A DNA stretch of 64,000 nucleotides from Corynebacterium mucifaciens (GCF_012396315.1 NZ_JAAXPF010000003.1:184971-248970); one strand, 5' to 3'; shown: positions 35,590-44,256, numbered from the stretch's first letter. Notes: a model not told the origin generated them from the letters alone. Translations and numbers: made by a program.

Positions 35590-36332
35590 GCGCCCGCCCC
35601 CTGGATAATCCGGCCGGAGACCAGCACCCCGGCGCACACGAGTGCGGTTCCCACCACCAGCAGCACCCCGCCCAGCCCACCGCCGGTGAGAAACGCTACG
35701 GGCGATGCCCCCATCGCTGTGCCCATCAGGACCCCAGCCGCAGGCAGCGCGGCAAGCACCGCCGCTGTGGTTTGCGGGCCGGCGAGCGCGGCGCGGGTGG
35801 CGTCCCGGTGGCGGTTGGCGTGATCGATGTCGTCGCGCAGCGCGGCGATCAGTTTCGCCAGCGGCACCCCGCGCGAGACGGAGAGCGTCCACAACACCCC
35901 CAGGCGCTCGAGCTCAGGCACGCGGGGCTCCAGCCGGGCGCCTGTGCGGGCTTGGTGGGCGATGCGCATCGCGTCTGCGCGCACCTGTGCTTCCCCCACC
36001 TGCTCGCCCGCCCGCGCCAACGCGTCCGGCAGCGTCGCACCTGCCTGCAGGTTGGTGGACACGGCGCCCAGATACGCCGCCGCAGCCGCTCTGCGCCGCC
36101 GCTCGGCGCTGGCCGCCCGCCGGGCACGCAGCACGTGAATCGCGGTCGCCCCCGCCATCGCCCCGGCGACGGCCAAGGTGACTCGGCCCAACACCACAGC
36201 CCCCGCAGCTGCGCACGCCGCGGTGACGGGGATGCGGTGAGATGCACGTGCGCGGCCACAGTCGCCGACGCGGCGGGCCGGGGCTGGCTCGGCGAGCGCG
36301 GCAGCACCGGCAACGAGAAGTGCCGCGATCAT
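35586..36332 (-). CDS. tadB: Type II secretion F-domain protein, TadB-like
   Basis: Inner-membrane platform protein of 248 residues. Two hydrophobic segments at the N-terminus, an F-domain (AYLGAVSTNLQAGATLPDALARAG... LSVSRGVPLAKLIAALRDDI) and two C-terminal membrane segments. Overlaps tadA and tadC by 4 bp each (ATGA). Confidence 0.87.
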   Translation of the reverse strand: MIAALLVAGAAALAEPAPARRVGDCGRARASHRIPVTAACAAAGAVVLGRVTLAVAGAMAGATAIHVLRARRAASAERRRRAAAAAYLGAVSTNLQAGATLPDALARAGEQVGEAQVRADAMRIAHQARTGARLEPRVPELERLGVLWTLSVSRGVPLAKLIAALRDDIDHANRHRDATRAALAGPQTTAAVLAALPAAGVLMGTAMGASPVAFLTGGGLGGVLLVVGTALVCAGVLVSGRIIQGAGA

Positions 36333-37450
36333 GGGGCCAGCTCCTCATACCCGGCCAGTGCGCCCCGTTCGGCGCCCCAGACCACCCTTGCGCGAACCGG
36401 CTCGCCCTCGAGCACGCCGATCTGTTGCAGGTAGCGGGCGCCGTCGCGGCGGCGCTTCACCACCAGCACAACATCGATTGCCGCCGCAAGCTGGGCGTGC
36501 AGGCCGGCGCGGTCCAACCCGCCCAGCGCGGCCAGCGCCTCGAAGCGGGCGGGCACCTCCTCAATGGAGTTGGCGTGCAGGGTACCGGCGCCGCCGTCGT
36601 GGCCGGTATTGAGCGCCGCGAGCAGGTCCACGACCTCCCCGCCGCGGATCTCACCCACCACAATCCGGTCCGGACGCATGCGCAACGACTGGCGCACCAG
36701 GTCCGCGATGGTGATCTCGCCGGCACCCTCCGCATTTGCGCCGCGGCTGGTCAGGTTGACCACGTGCGGGTGGTCCGGCGTGAGCTCCAACGTGTCCTCA
36801 ATGGCGATGATGCGCTCGTGCCGGTCGACCTCCGCCAGCAACGCGGAGAGCAGCGTGGTCTTGCCGGAACCAGTGCCGCCGACCACCATGAACGCCTTGC
36901 GCGCCGCGACGACCGCGCGCAGCACCTCGGCGCGCTCGTGGTCCAGCGACCCACGCGCAACCAGATCGTCCAGCGTGGCGGAGGCAGTGCGCAGCACGCG
37001 CAGGGAAATACAGGTGCCGGCTTGGGAGGTCGGCGCCAGCACGGCGTGAAAGCGAAGCAAGGTGCCGTTGTCGCGGGTGACGTGGCCGTCGCAGAACGGC
37101 TGCGCGTCGTCCAGGCGGCGCCCGCAGCTGACCGCCAGGCGGGTGGCCAGCCGCCGCACCGCGCTTTCGGAATCAAAGGTCAGCCCAGACCGCTGCAACC
37201 CCTGCCCGCGGTCCACGTACACCTCGTCGGGGCTATTGACGCAGATATCGGTCACGTCCGGGTCCGCTAGCAGCGTCTCCAGCGGGCCAGCGCCGGTGGT
37301 GTCGTCGCGGAGCTTGCGCATGATGTCCAGTACCCCGATATCGCTGATCACCACCGCCTCCTCGCGGATGATCGCGGCGATACGCGCAGGGTCCGGCTGC
37401 CCCGGCTCGTCGGCCAAACGGCGCTTAACGCGGGCGAGCACGTCGTCCAT
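36329..37450 (-). CDS. tadA: Tad secretion ATPase
   Basis: Hexameric ATPase of the VirB11/PilT class powering pilus assembly or secretion, 373 residues. Walker A is GGTGSGKTTLLSA, followed by an Asp box (IIAIEDTLEL) and Walker B-like DRIVVGEIRGGEVVDLL. The N-terminal domain contains DVTDICVNSPDEVYVDRGQGLQ. It starts directly beside the stop of the CpaE-like gene. Confidence 0.94.
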   Translation of the reverse strand: MDDVLARVKRRLADEPGQPDPARIAAIIREEAVVISDIGVLDIMRKLRDDTTGAGPLETLLADPDVTDICVNSPDEVYVDRGQGLQRSGLTFDSESAVRRLATRLAVSCGRRLDDAQPFCDGHVTRDNGTLLRFHAVLAPTSQAGTCISLRVLRTASATLDDLVARGSLDHERAEVLRAVVAARKAFMVVGGTGSGKTTLLSALLAEVDRHERIIAIEDTLELTPDHPHVVNLTSRGANAEGAGEITIADLVRQSLRMRPDRIVVGEIRGGEVVDLLAALNTGHDGGAGTLHANSIEEVPARFEALAALGGLDRAGLHAQLAAAIDVVLVVKRRRDGARYLQQIGVLEGEPVRARVVWGAERGALAGYEELAP

Positions 37451-38467
37451 CTACGCCGCCTCCCTCAGCACGGTTTCCGCCGCGCGGGCGAGGGGGCGCG
37501 GCAACCGCTCAGGCAGCCCGGACTGGTCCAGCTGCTTAGTCAGCCCCCGCACCTCGGCCACCTGAGCGATGACGGAAGCTTTCGCGGTGTGCTCCACTTC
37601 CTCCTGCCCGAGCGACGCCCACGCGCCCTGGCGCAGCACCAGCGCGTTGGCCACCCCGGCCGCGTTACACTCGGCCACCACCCGCGCGGCCGCCGCGGCG
37701 GCGCGCAGCTCGGGCCGCAGCACAATGACTGCGAGGTCGCAGCGGTCCGGCAGCAGCGCAAGCGGCGCGTCCACCACCGTCACCCCCTCAGACGAGGCAG
37801 CCGCGACAACCGCGTTGACCTCTTCTACCTCCAGCCGGAACGGATCCGCCACCTGGGTGCGCGGAAACGTCAGCAGCGCCACCCCGTCATCCGTGGCGGG
37901 CAGCGCGGCGCGCAGCTGCGTACGCGAGACCGCCCCTTCAGCGCCGAAGTCGATTTCACCCCAGCGCGCGCCGGGCGTGTGCTCCAAGCCCAGCAGCAAG
38001 TCGAGCCCGCCGGAACACCGGTGGGCGTCGACGAGCGTGGCGTCCCCGGCGGCGCGGCACACCGATGCGGCCAGCACCGACGCCCCAGCCCCGCCGCACG
38101 CGCCCAGCACCGCAATCACGCTCGCGTCCGCCGCCGTCGCCGGAGGGGCGAGCGAGAGCGCGCCGATCCCCCGCAGCACGTCCACGGCCTGCGCCGGAAG
38201 CGCGTAGTAGTCGTCGCGCAGTGCCGCTGACGCGGTGTCCGCCACCACGGTAAACACGTTTGGTGCGCGCGAGCTGGGGCCGAGTGCGGCGGCCCGGAGG
38301 TCGTCGACAAGCACGGCGAGCGCCTTGCTGGCGTGGCGGGTGAGTTGGGCGTCGTCGACCGCGTCGATGACCTGGTGGCCTGTGGCGGCGGCGATGTGGA
38401 CGGCTTCGGCGTGCAGTGCGGGATCGGCCACCGCGACGACGACGGGACCTGTGTTCGCGTGATTCAT
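37451..38467 (-). CDS. CpaE/Ssd-like MinD-family protein
   Basis: Protein of 338 residues. An N-terminal receiver-like part (1-110) is followed by a ParA/MinD-type domain with VIAVLGACGGAGASVLAASV in place of a full deviant Walker A: the lysine of GKGG is missing (GACGGAGAS). TLVDAH and VTVVDAPLALL follow. Relatives are called CpaE-like in the helicase/secretion locus and Ssd in Mycobacterium; they may place the Tad machine or affect septum formation. ATG 38467 is the start; the open frame upstream is non-coding. First gene of the Tad operon. Confidence 0.82.
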   Translation of the reverse strand: MNHANTGPVVVAVADPALHAEAVHIAAATGHQVIDAVDDAQLTRHASKALAVLVDDLRAAALGPSSRAPNVFTVVADTASAALRDDYYALPAQAVDVLRGIGALSLAPPATAADASVIAVLGACGGAGASVLAASVCRAAGDATLVDAHRCSGGLDLLLGLEHTPGARWGEIDFGAEGAVSRTQLRAALPATDDGVALLTFPRTQVADPFRLEVEEVNAVVAAASSEGVTVVDAPLALLPDRCDLAVIVLRPELRAAAAAARVVAECNAAGVANALVLRQGAWASLGQEEVEHTAKASVIAQVAEVRGLTKQLDQSGLPERLPRPLARAAETVLREAA

Positions 38468-38632
38468 GCTCGTAGCGTGCAACCGCAACGCAAGCGAAAC
38501 AATAGGTGCCACAGATCCTGTGGATAACCCGCCCAGGTCGCGTACGCCGCAACAATTCGTGTGTGGATAAGTTGCCCCACCCGTCACACCAGTTTCACAG
38601 AGAAGGGCTACGTAACCGTAGGATCTGCGGTC

Positions 38633-38638
38633 TACACT
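38633..38638 (+). promoter_or_regulatory. Leaderless-type -10 box TACACT
   Basis: TACACT lies 7 nt before ATG 38646 of the HAD phosphatase gene. The 178-bp gap from 38468 holds this promoter and presumably the Tad operon promoter, for which no clear box was found. Confidence 0.55.
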
Positions 38639-38645
38639 GCACACT

Positions 38646-39467
38646 ATGTCTGCGCACGCGCCGGTAGCGGCTTTCTTCGACCTGGACAAGACCATCATTG
38701 CCACGTCGTCCGCATTCGCTTTTGGCAAAGAGTTCTTCAAGGGCGGCATGATCACCCGCCAGGAGGCCTGGGAAATCTCCCTCAGCAAGGCGCAGTACAT
38801 GCTGGTCGGACAGTCCAGCGAGAAGATGGACACCACCCGCGACACACTCGCGCAGATGGTCGCCGGCTGGGAGGTGGAAGACATTCAGCGCATCACCCGC
38901 GAGACGCTGCGCGAAGTCGTCGCACCCGCCATTTACGCGGAAGCGCGCGAGCTCATTGCCGCCCACAAAAACGCAGGCCACCACGTCATCATCATCTCCG
39001 CCTCGGCAAAAATCCTGGTGGAGCCCATAGCCCAAGAGCTCGGGGTGGACACCGTGGTCGCCACCGAAATGGCTGTCAAGGACGGCAGGCTCACCGGCGA
39101 CGTCACCCGCTACCTCAAAGGCGGCGCGAAGGCTGAGGCGGTGCGCCAGTTCGCCGCCGAGCACCACTTCGACCTCGACGCCAGCTACGCATACTCCGAC
39201 TCCGCCACCGACATCCCCATGCTGGAGCTGGTGGGCCACCCTGTGGCGGTCAACCCAGACAGGGCGCTGAAGAAGCACGCGCTCGCCAACGGCTGGCAGG
39301 CTCGCACGTTCAAGAACCCTGAGCCGCTGATACAGATGCCTCACGCGCGCGAAGTGGGCGTCGGCGCCGGCGTGATCGCGGGCGTGACGGCGCTGGCGGT
39401 GGCGGGTGTATTCATCGCCCGGGCCGTCGGCGGCAAGGGCTCGGATGAGAAGCGCCATTCCGCGTAG
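38646..39467 (+). CDS. HAD-IB family phosphatase with C-terminal membrane anchor
   Basis: Protein of 273 residues similar to SerB-type phosphatases. Motif I is FFDLDKT, motif II IISAS, the lysine is in LKGGAK and motif III is YSDSATDIPML. A hydrophobic segment near the C-terminus (about 237-258) and a basic end suggest membrane attachment. The substrate is not determined; relatives act on phosphoserine or lysophospholipid-type phosphates. Confidence 0.88.
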   Translation: MSAHAPVAAFFDLDKTIIATSSAFAFGKEFFKGGMITRQEAWEISLSKAQYMLVGQSSEKMDTTRDTLAQMVAGWEVEDIQRITRETLREVVAPAIYAEARELIAAHKNAGHHVIIISASAKILVEPIAQELGVDTVVATEMAVKDGRLTGDVTRYLKGGAKAEAVRQFAAEHHFDLDASYAYSDSATDIPMLELVGHPVAVNPDRALKKHALANGWQARTFKNPEPLIQMPHAREVGVGAGVIAGVTALAVAGVFIARAVGGKGSDEKRHSA

Positions 39468-39509
39468 GCGATTTTTACCCCGATTCGGGCAAACACCCCC
39501 GCGTATCGC

Positions 39510-39515
39510 TAACAT
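39510..39515 (+). promoter_or_regulatory. Candidate -10 box TAACAT
   Basis: TAACAT lies 67 nt before the GTG of the holin-family gene, predicting a leader of about 60 nt that contains AGGAAGG. Confidence 0.35.
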
Positions 39516-39582
39516 CGTGTGAAGAATTTCCAGGCACCTTTACGGGTGCCGCGCGATTGCCACCCAGGAAGGTGAAACAACA

Positions 39583-40119
39583 GTGAGCAACGAAGGCCTC
39601 TACACCAGCGGCTCGACCGCCGTGTCCGCCAAGGTGGATTCGATTCCACTGCGCGACACCTACGCAACCCAGCCCGGCAACGACTCCATCGGCACCCTGA
39701 TCTCCAACGCCTCCGAGCAGGTCTCCACCCTGGTCCGCGGCGAGATCGAGCTTGCCAAGGCCGAGGTTATCGGCGAGGTGAAGAAGGGTGCCGTCGGCGG
39801 CGGCCTGTTCGCAGCCGCCGGCGTGATCGCCCTGTACTCCTCCTTCTTCCTGTTCTTCGCCCTGGCAGAAATGCTGGCCTCCTGGATGCACCGCGGCTGG
39901 GCATTCCTGATCGTCTTCCTGATCATGCTGGCGCTGGCTGGCCTGCTCGCCTTCATCGGCTTCAGGAAGATCAAGAAGATCAAGGCGCCGGAGAAGACCA
40001 TCGAGTCCGTCAACGAGCTGAAGAACCTCAAGCCGGGCGAGGCGAAGAAGAACCTGGCCAAGGACGAGTCCGGCCTGTACACCTCCGCAGGCGCCGGCTC
40101 CACCGCCGTTACCCGCTAA
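39583..40119 (+). CDS. Phage-holin-superfamily (DUF1469-like) membrane protein
   Basis: Protein of 178 residues with two adjacent membrane segments (about 72-97 and 105-127). An amphipathic helix precedes them (LISNASEQVSTLVRGEIELAKAEVIGEVKKG), as in the Phage_holin_3_6/DUF1469 group. Despite the name these are housekeeping membrane proteins of unknown role. The two ends carry the same motif: GLYTSGSTAV at residues 5-14 and GLYTSAGAGSTAV at the C-terminus. GTG start with AGGAAGG ahead. Its end overlaps marP by 11 bp. Confidence 0.82.
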   Translation: MSNEGLYTSGSTAVSAKVDSIPLRDTYATQPGNDSIGTLISNASEQVSTLVRGEIELAKAEVIGEVKKGAVGGGLFAAAGVIALYSSFFLFFALAEMLASWMHRGWAFLIVFLIMLALAGLLAFIGFRKIKKIKAPEKTIESVNELKNLKPGEAKKNLAKDESGLYTSAGAGSTAVTR

Positions 40120-41296
40120 CGCAGGCTTGCGTATCCGCGGGGCTTGTCAGGCTCCGCACGTCCCCTACGCGCTGCTGCACCTGGTGTGCAGTCAGCGCGT
40201 AGCCCGTTTCTGAGGTGTCTAACGACGCCCCGAAGATCATTCCGGCGACCTCCCCCGACGGGGTGAGCAGCGGGCCACCGGAGTTGCCCTGACGGATGTT
40301 GCCGCGGATCGTGTAGGTCTCGCGCTCCACGCGCCCGGTGGTGTAGATGTCGGGTCCCGCGATCTCCAGTTTGCCGCGCACGCGCGCCGCCGACGCCTCG
40401 AACGGCCCCGACTTCGGGTAGCCCATCACCACAGCGTCATCGCCTGTGGCGAGCTCGCCTTGCGCCCAGCGCAGCGCGGGCAGCCCCAGCTGCGCGGCGC
40501 GCAGCACCGCGATGTCGGCGTCCGGGTCGTAGAGCACAACCTCCGCCGGTTTAACACCCACCACCGTGTCCAGCGACACCCGCTCCGTGCCAGCCACCAC
40601 ATGCGCGTTGGTGAGCACGTAGCCGTCTTGGATGACAAACCCCGAGCCCATTAGGCGCCGCCGGCAACTTTCCGCGTCGCCCATCACGTGGACAATGCTG
40701 GGCCGCAGCTTCTCGACAACCTCCGGCCGCAGCGCCTCCTCGTTTGGCGCCGCCACCTCGGCCCCGCGCGGCGACTCGAACGGAGAGACCAGGGGCGGCA
40801 GCCCGGATTCGTCGAGTAGCGCCGCGAACCGCGCCGGCAGCTTCGCCGCAGCGTCTGGAGCGGCGGCGTTGATCCCTCCGAGCACGCGGGAGGAGCGGAT
40901 ACCGTCCCCCAGCTCGCCGGGCACCGAGGCGGCCAGCGGGATGGACACGAACCACAGCACCGCTGCCACGGCGACCGACTGGAAACCCGCGCCGAGCACC
41001 GAATCCAGTGCCCGGCCCACCTTCGAGCGCATGCGGCCGCGCACGTTTCCGCCCACCGTGGCGCCGACGAGGTTGCCCAGACCCACGAAGACGACGATCA
41101 GCGCGATGAGCAGCAAAACGCGCGCTGTATGGGACTCGGCAAGCTCGAGTGCGTACGGCGCGACCGCCAGGCCGATAACCAGGCCCGCGGCAATGCCCAC
41201 GGTGGAGACCACCGCCGAGACAGCCCCCTGGCGCCAGCCGCTGACAAAGGCGCCGGCGACGGCGAGCACGAGCAGGACGTCGATAACCAGGTGCAT
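40109..41296 (-). CDS. marP: MarP-like membrane-anchored periplasmic serine protease
   Basis: Protein of 395 residues. Four membrane segments in a CvpA-like region (1-125) are followed by a chymotrypsin-fold protease domain. The triad is H232 (TNAHVV), D261 (DADIAVLR) and S339 (RQGNSGGP). C211 and C392 probably form the activating disulfide; spacing and positions closely match what I recall of M. tuberculosis MarP, which is needed for acid resistance and peptidoglycan hydrolase processing. The ATG at 41296 is 10 bp after the Nudix stop; end of the nth-tlpA-nudix-marP operon. Confidence 0.92.
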   Translation of the reverse strand: MHLVIDVLLVLAVAGAFVSGWRQGAVSAVVSTVGIAAGLVIGLAVAPYALELAESHTARVLLLIALIVVFVGLGNLVGATVGGNVRGRMRSKVGRALDSVLGAGFQSVAVAAVLWFVSIPLAASVPGELGDGIRSSRVLGGINAAAPDAAAKLPARFAALLDESGLPPLVSPFESPRGAEVAAPNEEALRPEVVEKLRPSIVHVMGDAESCRRRLMGSGFVIQDGYVLTNAHVVAGTERVSLDTVVGVKPAEVVLYDPDADIAVLRAAQLGLPALRWAQGELATGDDAVVMGYPKSGPFEASAARVRGKLEIAGPDIYTTGRVERETYTIRGNIRQGNSGGPLLTPSGEVAGMIFGASLDTSETGYALTAHQVQQRVGDVRSLTSPADTQACVSG

Positions 41297-41306
41297 TCCG
41301 GTGATG

Positions 41307-42005
41307 TTACCGCTCGCGGTTGGCGGACCGTGCCAGCGCAGCACGCAAGTCGCCCGGCCGCTCGTCCCACGGCACGGCCCATCCCCCTAATTGCAGCACC
41401 ACGGACATCAGCACCCCGGTAAACCCCCACACCAGGTACTCGCCGGCCCAGAAGGCAGGCCCGGACCATCCCTGCATCCCCAGCATGGCCCGGTTTACCG
41501 GGTCCACCAGCTCGCGCACCGGGATGAAGAAGACGGCATCCGTTTCCTCCTCGCTCGCCGGGTGCACGTTGCCCGGCTCCGGGGCATACGCCACCACGGG
41601 ACGCACACGCCGGTTGCTGCCGCCGGTGGTGGCGGAGTCGAGCACGGCCAGCGGAATCACCCCGGCCGGGTCCAACCCCGTCTCCTCCCACGCCTCGCGC
41701 AGGGCGGCGCCCACCGGCCCGCCGTCGGCTGCGTCGATGTGTCCGCCCGGGAACGCCATCTGCCCGGAGTGGCTGCGCATGTGCGGTGTGCGGTGTGTAA
41801 TCAGCACCCGCGCGTCCTCTGGCAAGGCAGTGGCGCGCGGGTCGCCCGCGAAGAGGATCAGCACCGCCGCCTGGTCCGCCCCGCCCTTCTGGCGCACCCG
41901 CGGGGACAGCAGCCTGCGCGGGATCGCGCCGCCGCCGCCGTCGATCGCATCGACCAGCGGTTTGAGCCACGCGGGCGCGCGGTCGGGCCGCAACTGCGCG
42001 TCCAC
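41307..42005 (-). CDS. Nudix hydrolase, CoA pyrophosphatase-like
   Basis: Protein of 232 residues related to CoA diphosphatases (NudL group). THRTPHMRSHSGQMAFPGG is the group motif. The Nudix box runs from GHIDAAD to REAWEETGL, with aspartate where the first glutamate of G-x5-E is usual; the metal-binding REAWEE part is intact. Substrate presumed CoA or a related dinucleoside pyrophosphate. The GTG start abuts the thioredoxin-like gene's stop. Confidence 0.88.
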   Translation of the reverse strand: MDAQLRPDRAPAWLKPLVDAIDGGGGAIPRRLLSPRVRQKGGADQAAVLILFAGDPRATALPEDARVLITHRTPHMRSHSGQMAFPGGHIDAADGGPVGAALREAWEETGLDPAGVIPLAVLDSATTGGSNRRVRPVVAYAPEPGNVHPASEEETDAVFFIPVRELVDPVNRAMLGMQGWSGPAFWAGEYLVWGFTGVLMSVVLQLGGWAVPWDERPGDLRAALARSANRER

Positions 42006-42539
42006 CTAGATCGTCCCTTGCACGGCCTCGGCAAGCTCGCTCGCGGAGGTGAACTCGCGGGCGAACACCGCCACCTGCTCACCGCCGCGCAGCACCACCG
42101 TCACCGGCACCACGGGCGGCAGGCCCTGCGCGGCCGCGAACACGCCCGAATCGTCCTGGTAGCTCGGCAGCCCCACCCCAAGCTCGTTGAGCAGCGACGC
42201 CCCGTTCGCGGCGTTGCCGTCCGCGTGCACGCCCACCACGGTGTACTCCGGGTGGGCGCGGGCGAACTCCTCCACGACGGGCAGCTCAGCGCGGCACGGC
42301 TGGCACCACCAGGCCCACACGTTGACCACGCTGATCTCTTTCGCCTCGCCCGCGACCTCGCCGCCCAAACAGGGCAGATCCAGGCCAGCGGGGCAATCAG
42401 GCCGCTGGGCCACCTGCTTCTCGACGGCCACAGGTTCCCCCGAAGGTTGATCGTCCATAAGCAAACTGCGCGCGCCCGCCACCACAAGCAGGGTCACTGC
42501 GATGATTGCGCCGACGCTGATCCAGACAGCGCGCTTCAT
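42006..42539 (-). CDS. TlpA-like extracytoplasmic thioredoxin
   Basis: Protein of 177 residues. The N-terminal signal anchor (about 4-24) is followed by a TlpA-type thioredoxin fold with the active site WCQPC (C79, C82) and the cis-proline region VVPVTVV. Two more cysteines, C49 and C57, lie between anchor and domain and may form a structural disulfide. It probably reduces or exchanges disulfides outside the membrane; MarP, whose own disulfide matters, is encoded in the same operon. ATG overlaps the nth stop by 4 bp. Confidence 0.88.
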   Translation of the reverse strand: MKRAVWISVGAIIAVTLLVVAGARSLLMDDQPSGEPVAVEKQVAQRPDCPAGLDLPCLGGEVAGEAKEISVVNVWAWWCQPCRAELPVVEEFARAHPEYTVVGVHADGNAANGASLLNELGVGLPSYQDDSGVFAAAQGLPPVVPVTVVLRGGEQVAVFAREFTSASELAEAVQGTI

Positions 42540-43318
42540 GCCATCCCCAAGATGTGGTCGCGCTCCGGACCGGTGACAAGGTCCGCCGCCGCCTCGGGGT
42601 CGGTGGGCCCGGCGCCGAAGCTGGGGCAGTCGAAGGCGATTGGGCACACGCCGCACGCGGGCTTGCGGGCGTGGCAGATGCGGCGGCCATGGAAGATGAT
42701 GCGGTGGGAAAACATGGTCCACTCGCTGCGCTCGATGAGGCCTGCGATGGCGTGCTCGATTTTCACCGGATCCGTCGCATCGGCGAGCATGAGGCGCCCC
42801 ACCAGCCGCTGGAAGTGGGTGTCCACCGTCAGCCCCGGCATGCCGAACGCGTTGCCGCGCACCACGTGCGCAGTCTTGCGGCCCACACCCGGCAGCGTCA
42901 CCAAATCCTCCAGCTTCGTGGGCACCTCCCCACCGAAATCCGCCACGAGGCGCTGGCCCAGACCGATGAGGTTCTTCGCCTTGGAACGGAAGAAGCCCGT
43001 GGAGCGGATGATCTCCTCCACCTCCGCCTGGTCCGCCTCGGCGTAGGCGTGGGCAGTGGGGTACGCGGCGAACAGGGCGGGGGTGACCATGTTCACCCGC
43101 GCGTCTGTGGTCTGCGCCGAGAGCACGGTGGCCACCAGCAGCTCGAGCGGGCTGGTGAAGTCGAGTTCCGCGTGCGCGTCCGGGAACGTCTCCGCGAGGG
43201 TGCGGTTGATGCGGCGGGCGCGGCGGGTGCGCCCGATCTCCGTCTCCCTGCCTTTCGCCGCGGGGTGGGTCCCTGGGCGACGGTGCTTGTTCGGGGTGGT
43301 CGACGGCATGAGGGACAT
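42536..43318 (-). CDS. nth: Endonuclease III
   Basis: Base-excision repair glycosylase/AP lyase for oxidised pyrimidines, 260 residues. The helix-hairpin-helix [12 protein letters not shown] holds the catalytic lysine and VDTHFQR the catalytic aspartate. The [4Fe-4S] cluster is C-x6-C-x2-C-x5-C ([17 protein letters not shown]). A basic N-terminal extension ([14 protein letters not shown]) is present. Start chosen at the ATG giving MSLMPSTTP; a second ATG 3 codons later is possible. First gene of the operon with tlpA, nudix and marP. Confidence 0.94.
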   Translation of the reverse strand: MSLMPSTTPNKHRRPGTHPAAKGRETEIGRTRRARRINRTLAETFPDAHAELDFTSPLELLVATVLSAQTTDARVNMVTPALFAAYPTAHAYAEADQAEVEEIIRSTGFFRSKAKNLIGLGQRLVADFGGEVPTKLEDLVTLPGVGRKTAHVVRGNAFGMPGLTVDTHFQRLVGRLMLADATDPVKIEHAIAGLIERSEWTMFSHRIIFHGRRICHARKPACGVCPIAFDCPSFGAGPTDPEAAADLVTGPERDHILGMA

Positions 43319-43335
43319 GCTAATGATCCGTCTCG

Positions 43336-43341
43336 TAAAAT
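43336..43341 (+). promoter_or_regulatory. Leaderless-type -10 box TAAAAT
   Basis: TAAAAT is 7 nt before ATG 43349 of the 29-residue peptide gene; among the boxes in this window it is close to the TANNNT consensus. Confidence 0.5.
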
Positions 43342-43348
43342 GACACCT

Positions 43349-43438
43349 ATGAATCTCATTCTCGTGCTGCTGATCCCGCTGGTGCTCGGAGCGTTCACGT
43401 TGGCGATGGAGCGGCTGGAAGCACGAGCCGTGGATTAG
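43349..43438 (+). CDS. 29-residue single-span membrane peptide
   Basis: Small gene between nth and glxR. The product begins [20 protein letters not shown], a single hydrophobic helix, and ends with a charged tail (ERLEARAVD). A TAAAAT -10 box 7 nt upstream fits a leaderless transcript and supports its being expressed. The orientation (short N-terminus, charged C-terminus) suggests a membrane peptide of the regulatory or scaffold kind, but no family is recognised. It lies 133 bp upstream of glxR in the same direction. Confidence 0.5.
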   Translation: MNLILVLLIPLVLGAFTLAMERLEARAVD

Positions 43439-43480
43439 ACCGAGTTGAGAAACCGTCCGCCCAGCACTCCTAGACAGTGG

Positions 43481-43512
43481 TAGAGTGCGTGAAGCATTGT
43501 GACGGTCGCACA
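43481..43512 (+). promoter_or_regulatory. glxR promoter with candidate autoregulatory site
   Basis: The -10 candidate TAGAGT (43481-43486) is followed at 43498-43512 by TGTGACGGTCGCACA, a GlxR-like palindrome with 7 instead of 8 central bases. A site just past the predicted start of transcription would repress glxR. Autoregulation of glxR is known in C. glutamicum; the site here is a sequence match only. Confidence 0.4.
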
Positions 43513-43571
43513 TAACCGTGTGGAGAGTGACTACTTCCACTCACTGCGGCTGCCCGAACGGAGGAGGACAC

Positions 43572-44255
43572 ATGGAAGGCGTACAGGACACCCTCGCCCG
43601 CGCCGGCATATTCCAAGGCGTGGACCCTGATGCGGTTGCCGCGCTGATCAGCGAGATGGACACGGTGACCTTTCCCAGGGGCACCACCATCTTCGACGAG
43701 GGTGAGCCGGGCGACCGCCTCTACATCATCATCGAGGGCAAGATTAAGCTCGCCCGCCACGCCCCGGACGGCCGCGAGAACCTCCTGTCCGTGATGGGCC
43801 CGTCCGACATGTTCGGCGAACTGTCCATCTTCGACCCGGGCCCGCGCACGTCCTCCGCCGTGTGCGTCACCGAAGTCACCTGCGCCTCCATGGACTCCCA
43901 AATGCTGCGCACCTGGATCGACTCCCACCCGGAGATCTCCCAGCAGCTGCTTCGCGTGCTGGCCCGCCGCCTGCGGCGCACCAACGCGTCGCTAGCGGAC
44001 CTCATCTTCACCGACGTTCCCGGCCGCGTGGCCAAGACGCTGCTGCAGCTGGCCAACCGCTTCGGCACCCACGAAGGCGGCGCGCTGCGCGTCAACCACG
44101 ACCTCACTCAGGAAGAGATCGCGCAGCTCGTCGGCGCTTCCCGCGAGACGGTGAACAAGGCGCTCGCCACCTTTGCCCACCGCGGGTGGATCCGCCTGGA
44201 GGGTAAGAGCGTGCTCATCGTGGACACCGAGCACCTCGCCCGCCGCGCGCGGTAA
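43572..44255 (+). CDS. glxR: cAMP receptor-type global regulator GlxR
   Basis: CRP/FNR family regulator of 227 residues, the length known for corynebacterial GlxR. The N-terminal cyclic-nucleotide domain has [17 protein letters not shown], the phosphate-binding cassette. The C-terminal winged helix has [24 protein letters not shown] as its helix-turn-helix. It controls carbon and respiratory genes when bound to cAMP; the cyclase is encoded at 26276. The ATG follows a GGAGGA ribosome binding site; the open frame 18 codons upstream lacks one. Confidence 0.96.
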   Translation: MEGVQDTLARAGIFQGVDPDAVAALISEMDTVTFPRGTTIFDEGEPGDRLYIIIEGKIKLARHAPDGRENLLSVMGPSDMFGELSIFDPGPRTSSAVCVTEVTCASMDSQMLRTWIDSHPEISQQLLRVLARRLRRTNASLADLIFTDVPGRVAKTLLQLANRFGTHEGGALRVNHDLTQEEIAQLVGASRETVNKALATFAHRGWIRLEGKSVLIVDTEHLARRAR

Positions 44256-44256
44256 G

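Noticed and set aside
35590..35892. N-terminal extension of the TadC-like frame
   Set aside because: It overlaps tadB and is Arg/Gly-rich without hydrophobic segments; the ATGA overlap at 35586-35589 marks the true start.
39583..40119. Prophage remnant suggested by the holin-family name
   Set aside because: No other phage gene is nearby and this holin superfamily group is common as a chromosomal housekeeping membrane protein.
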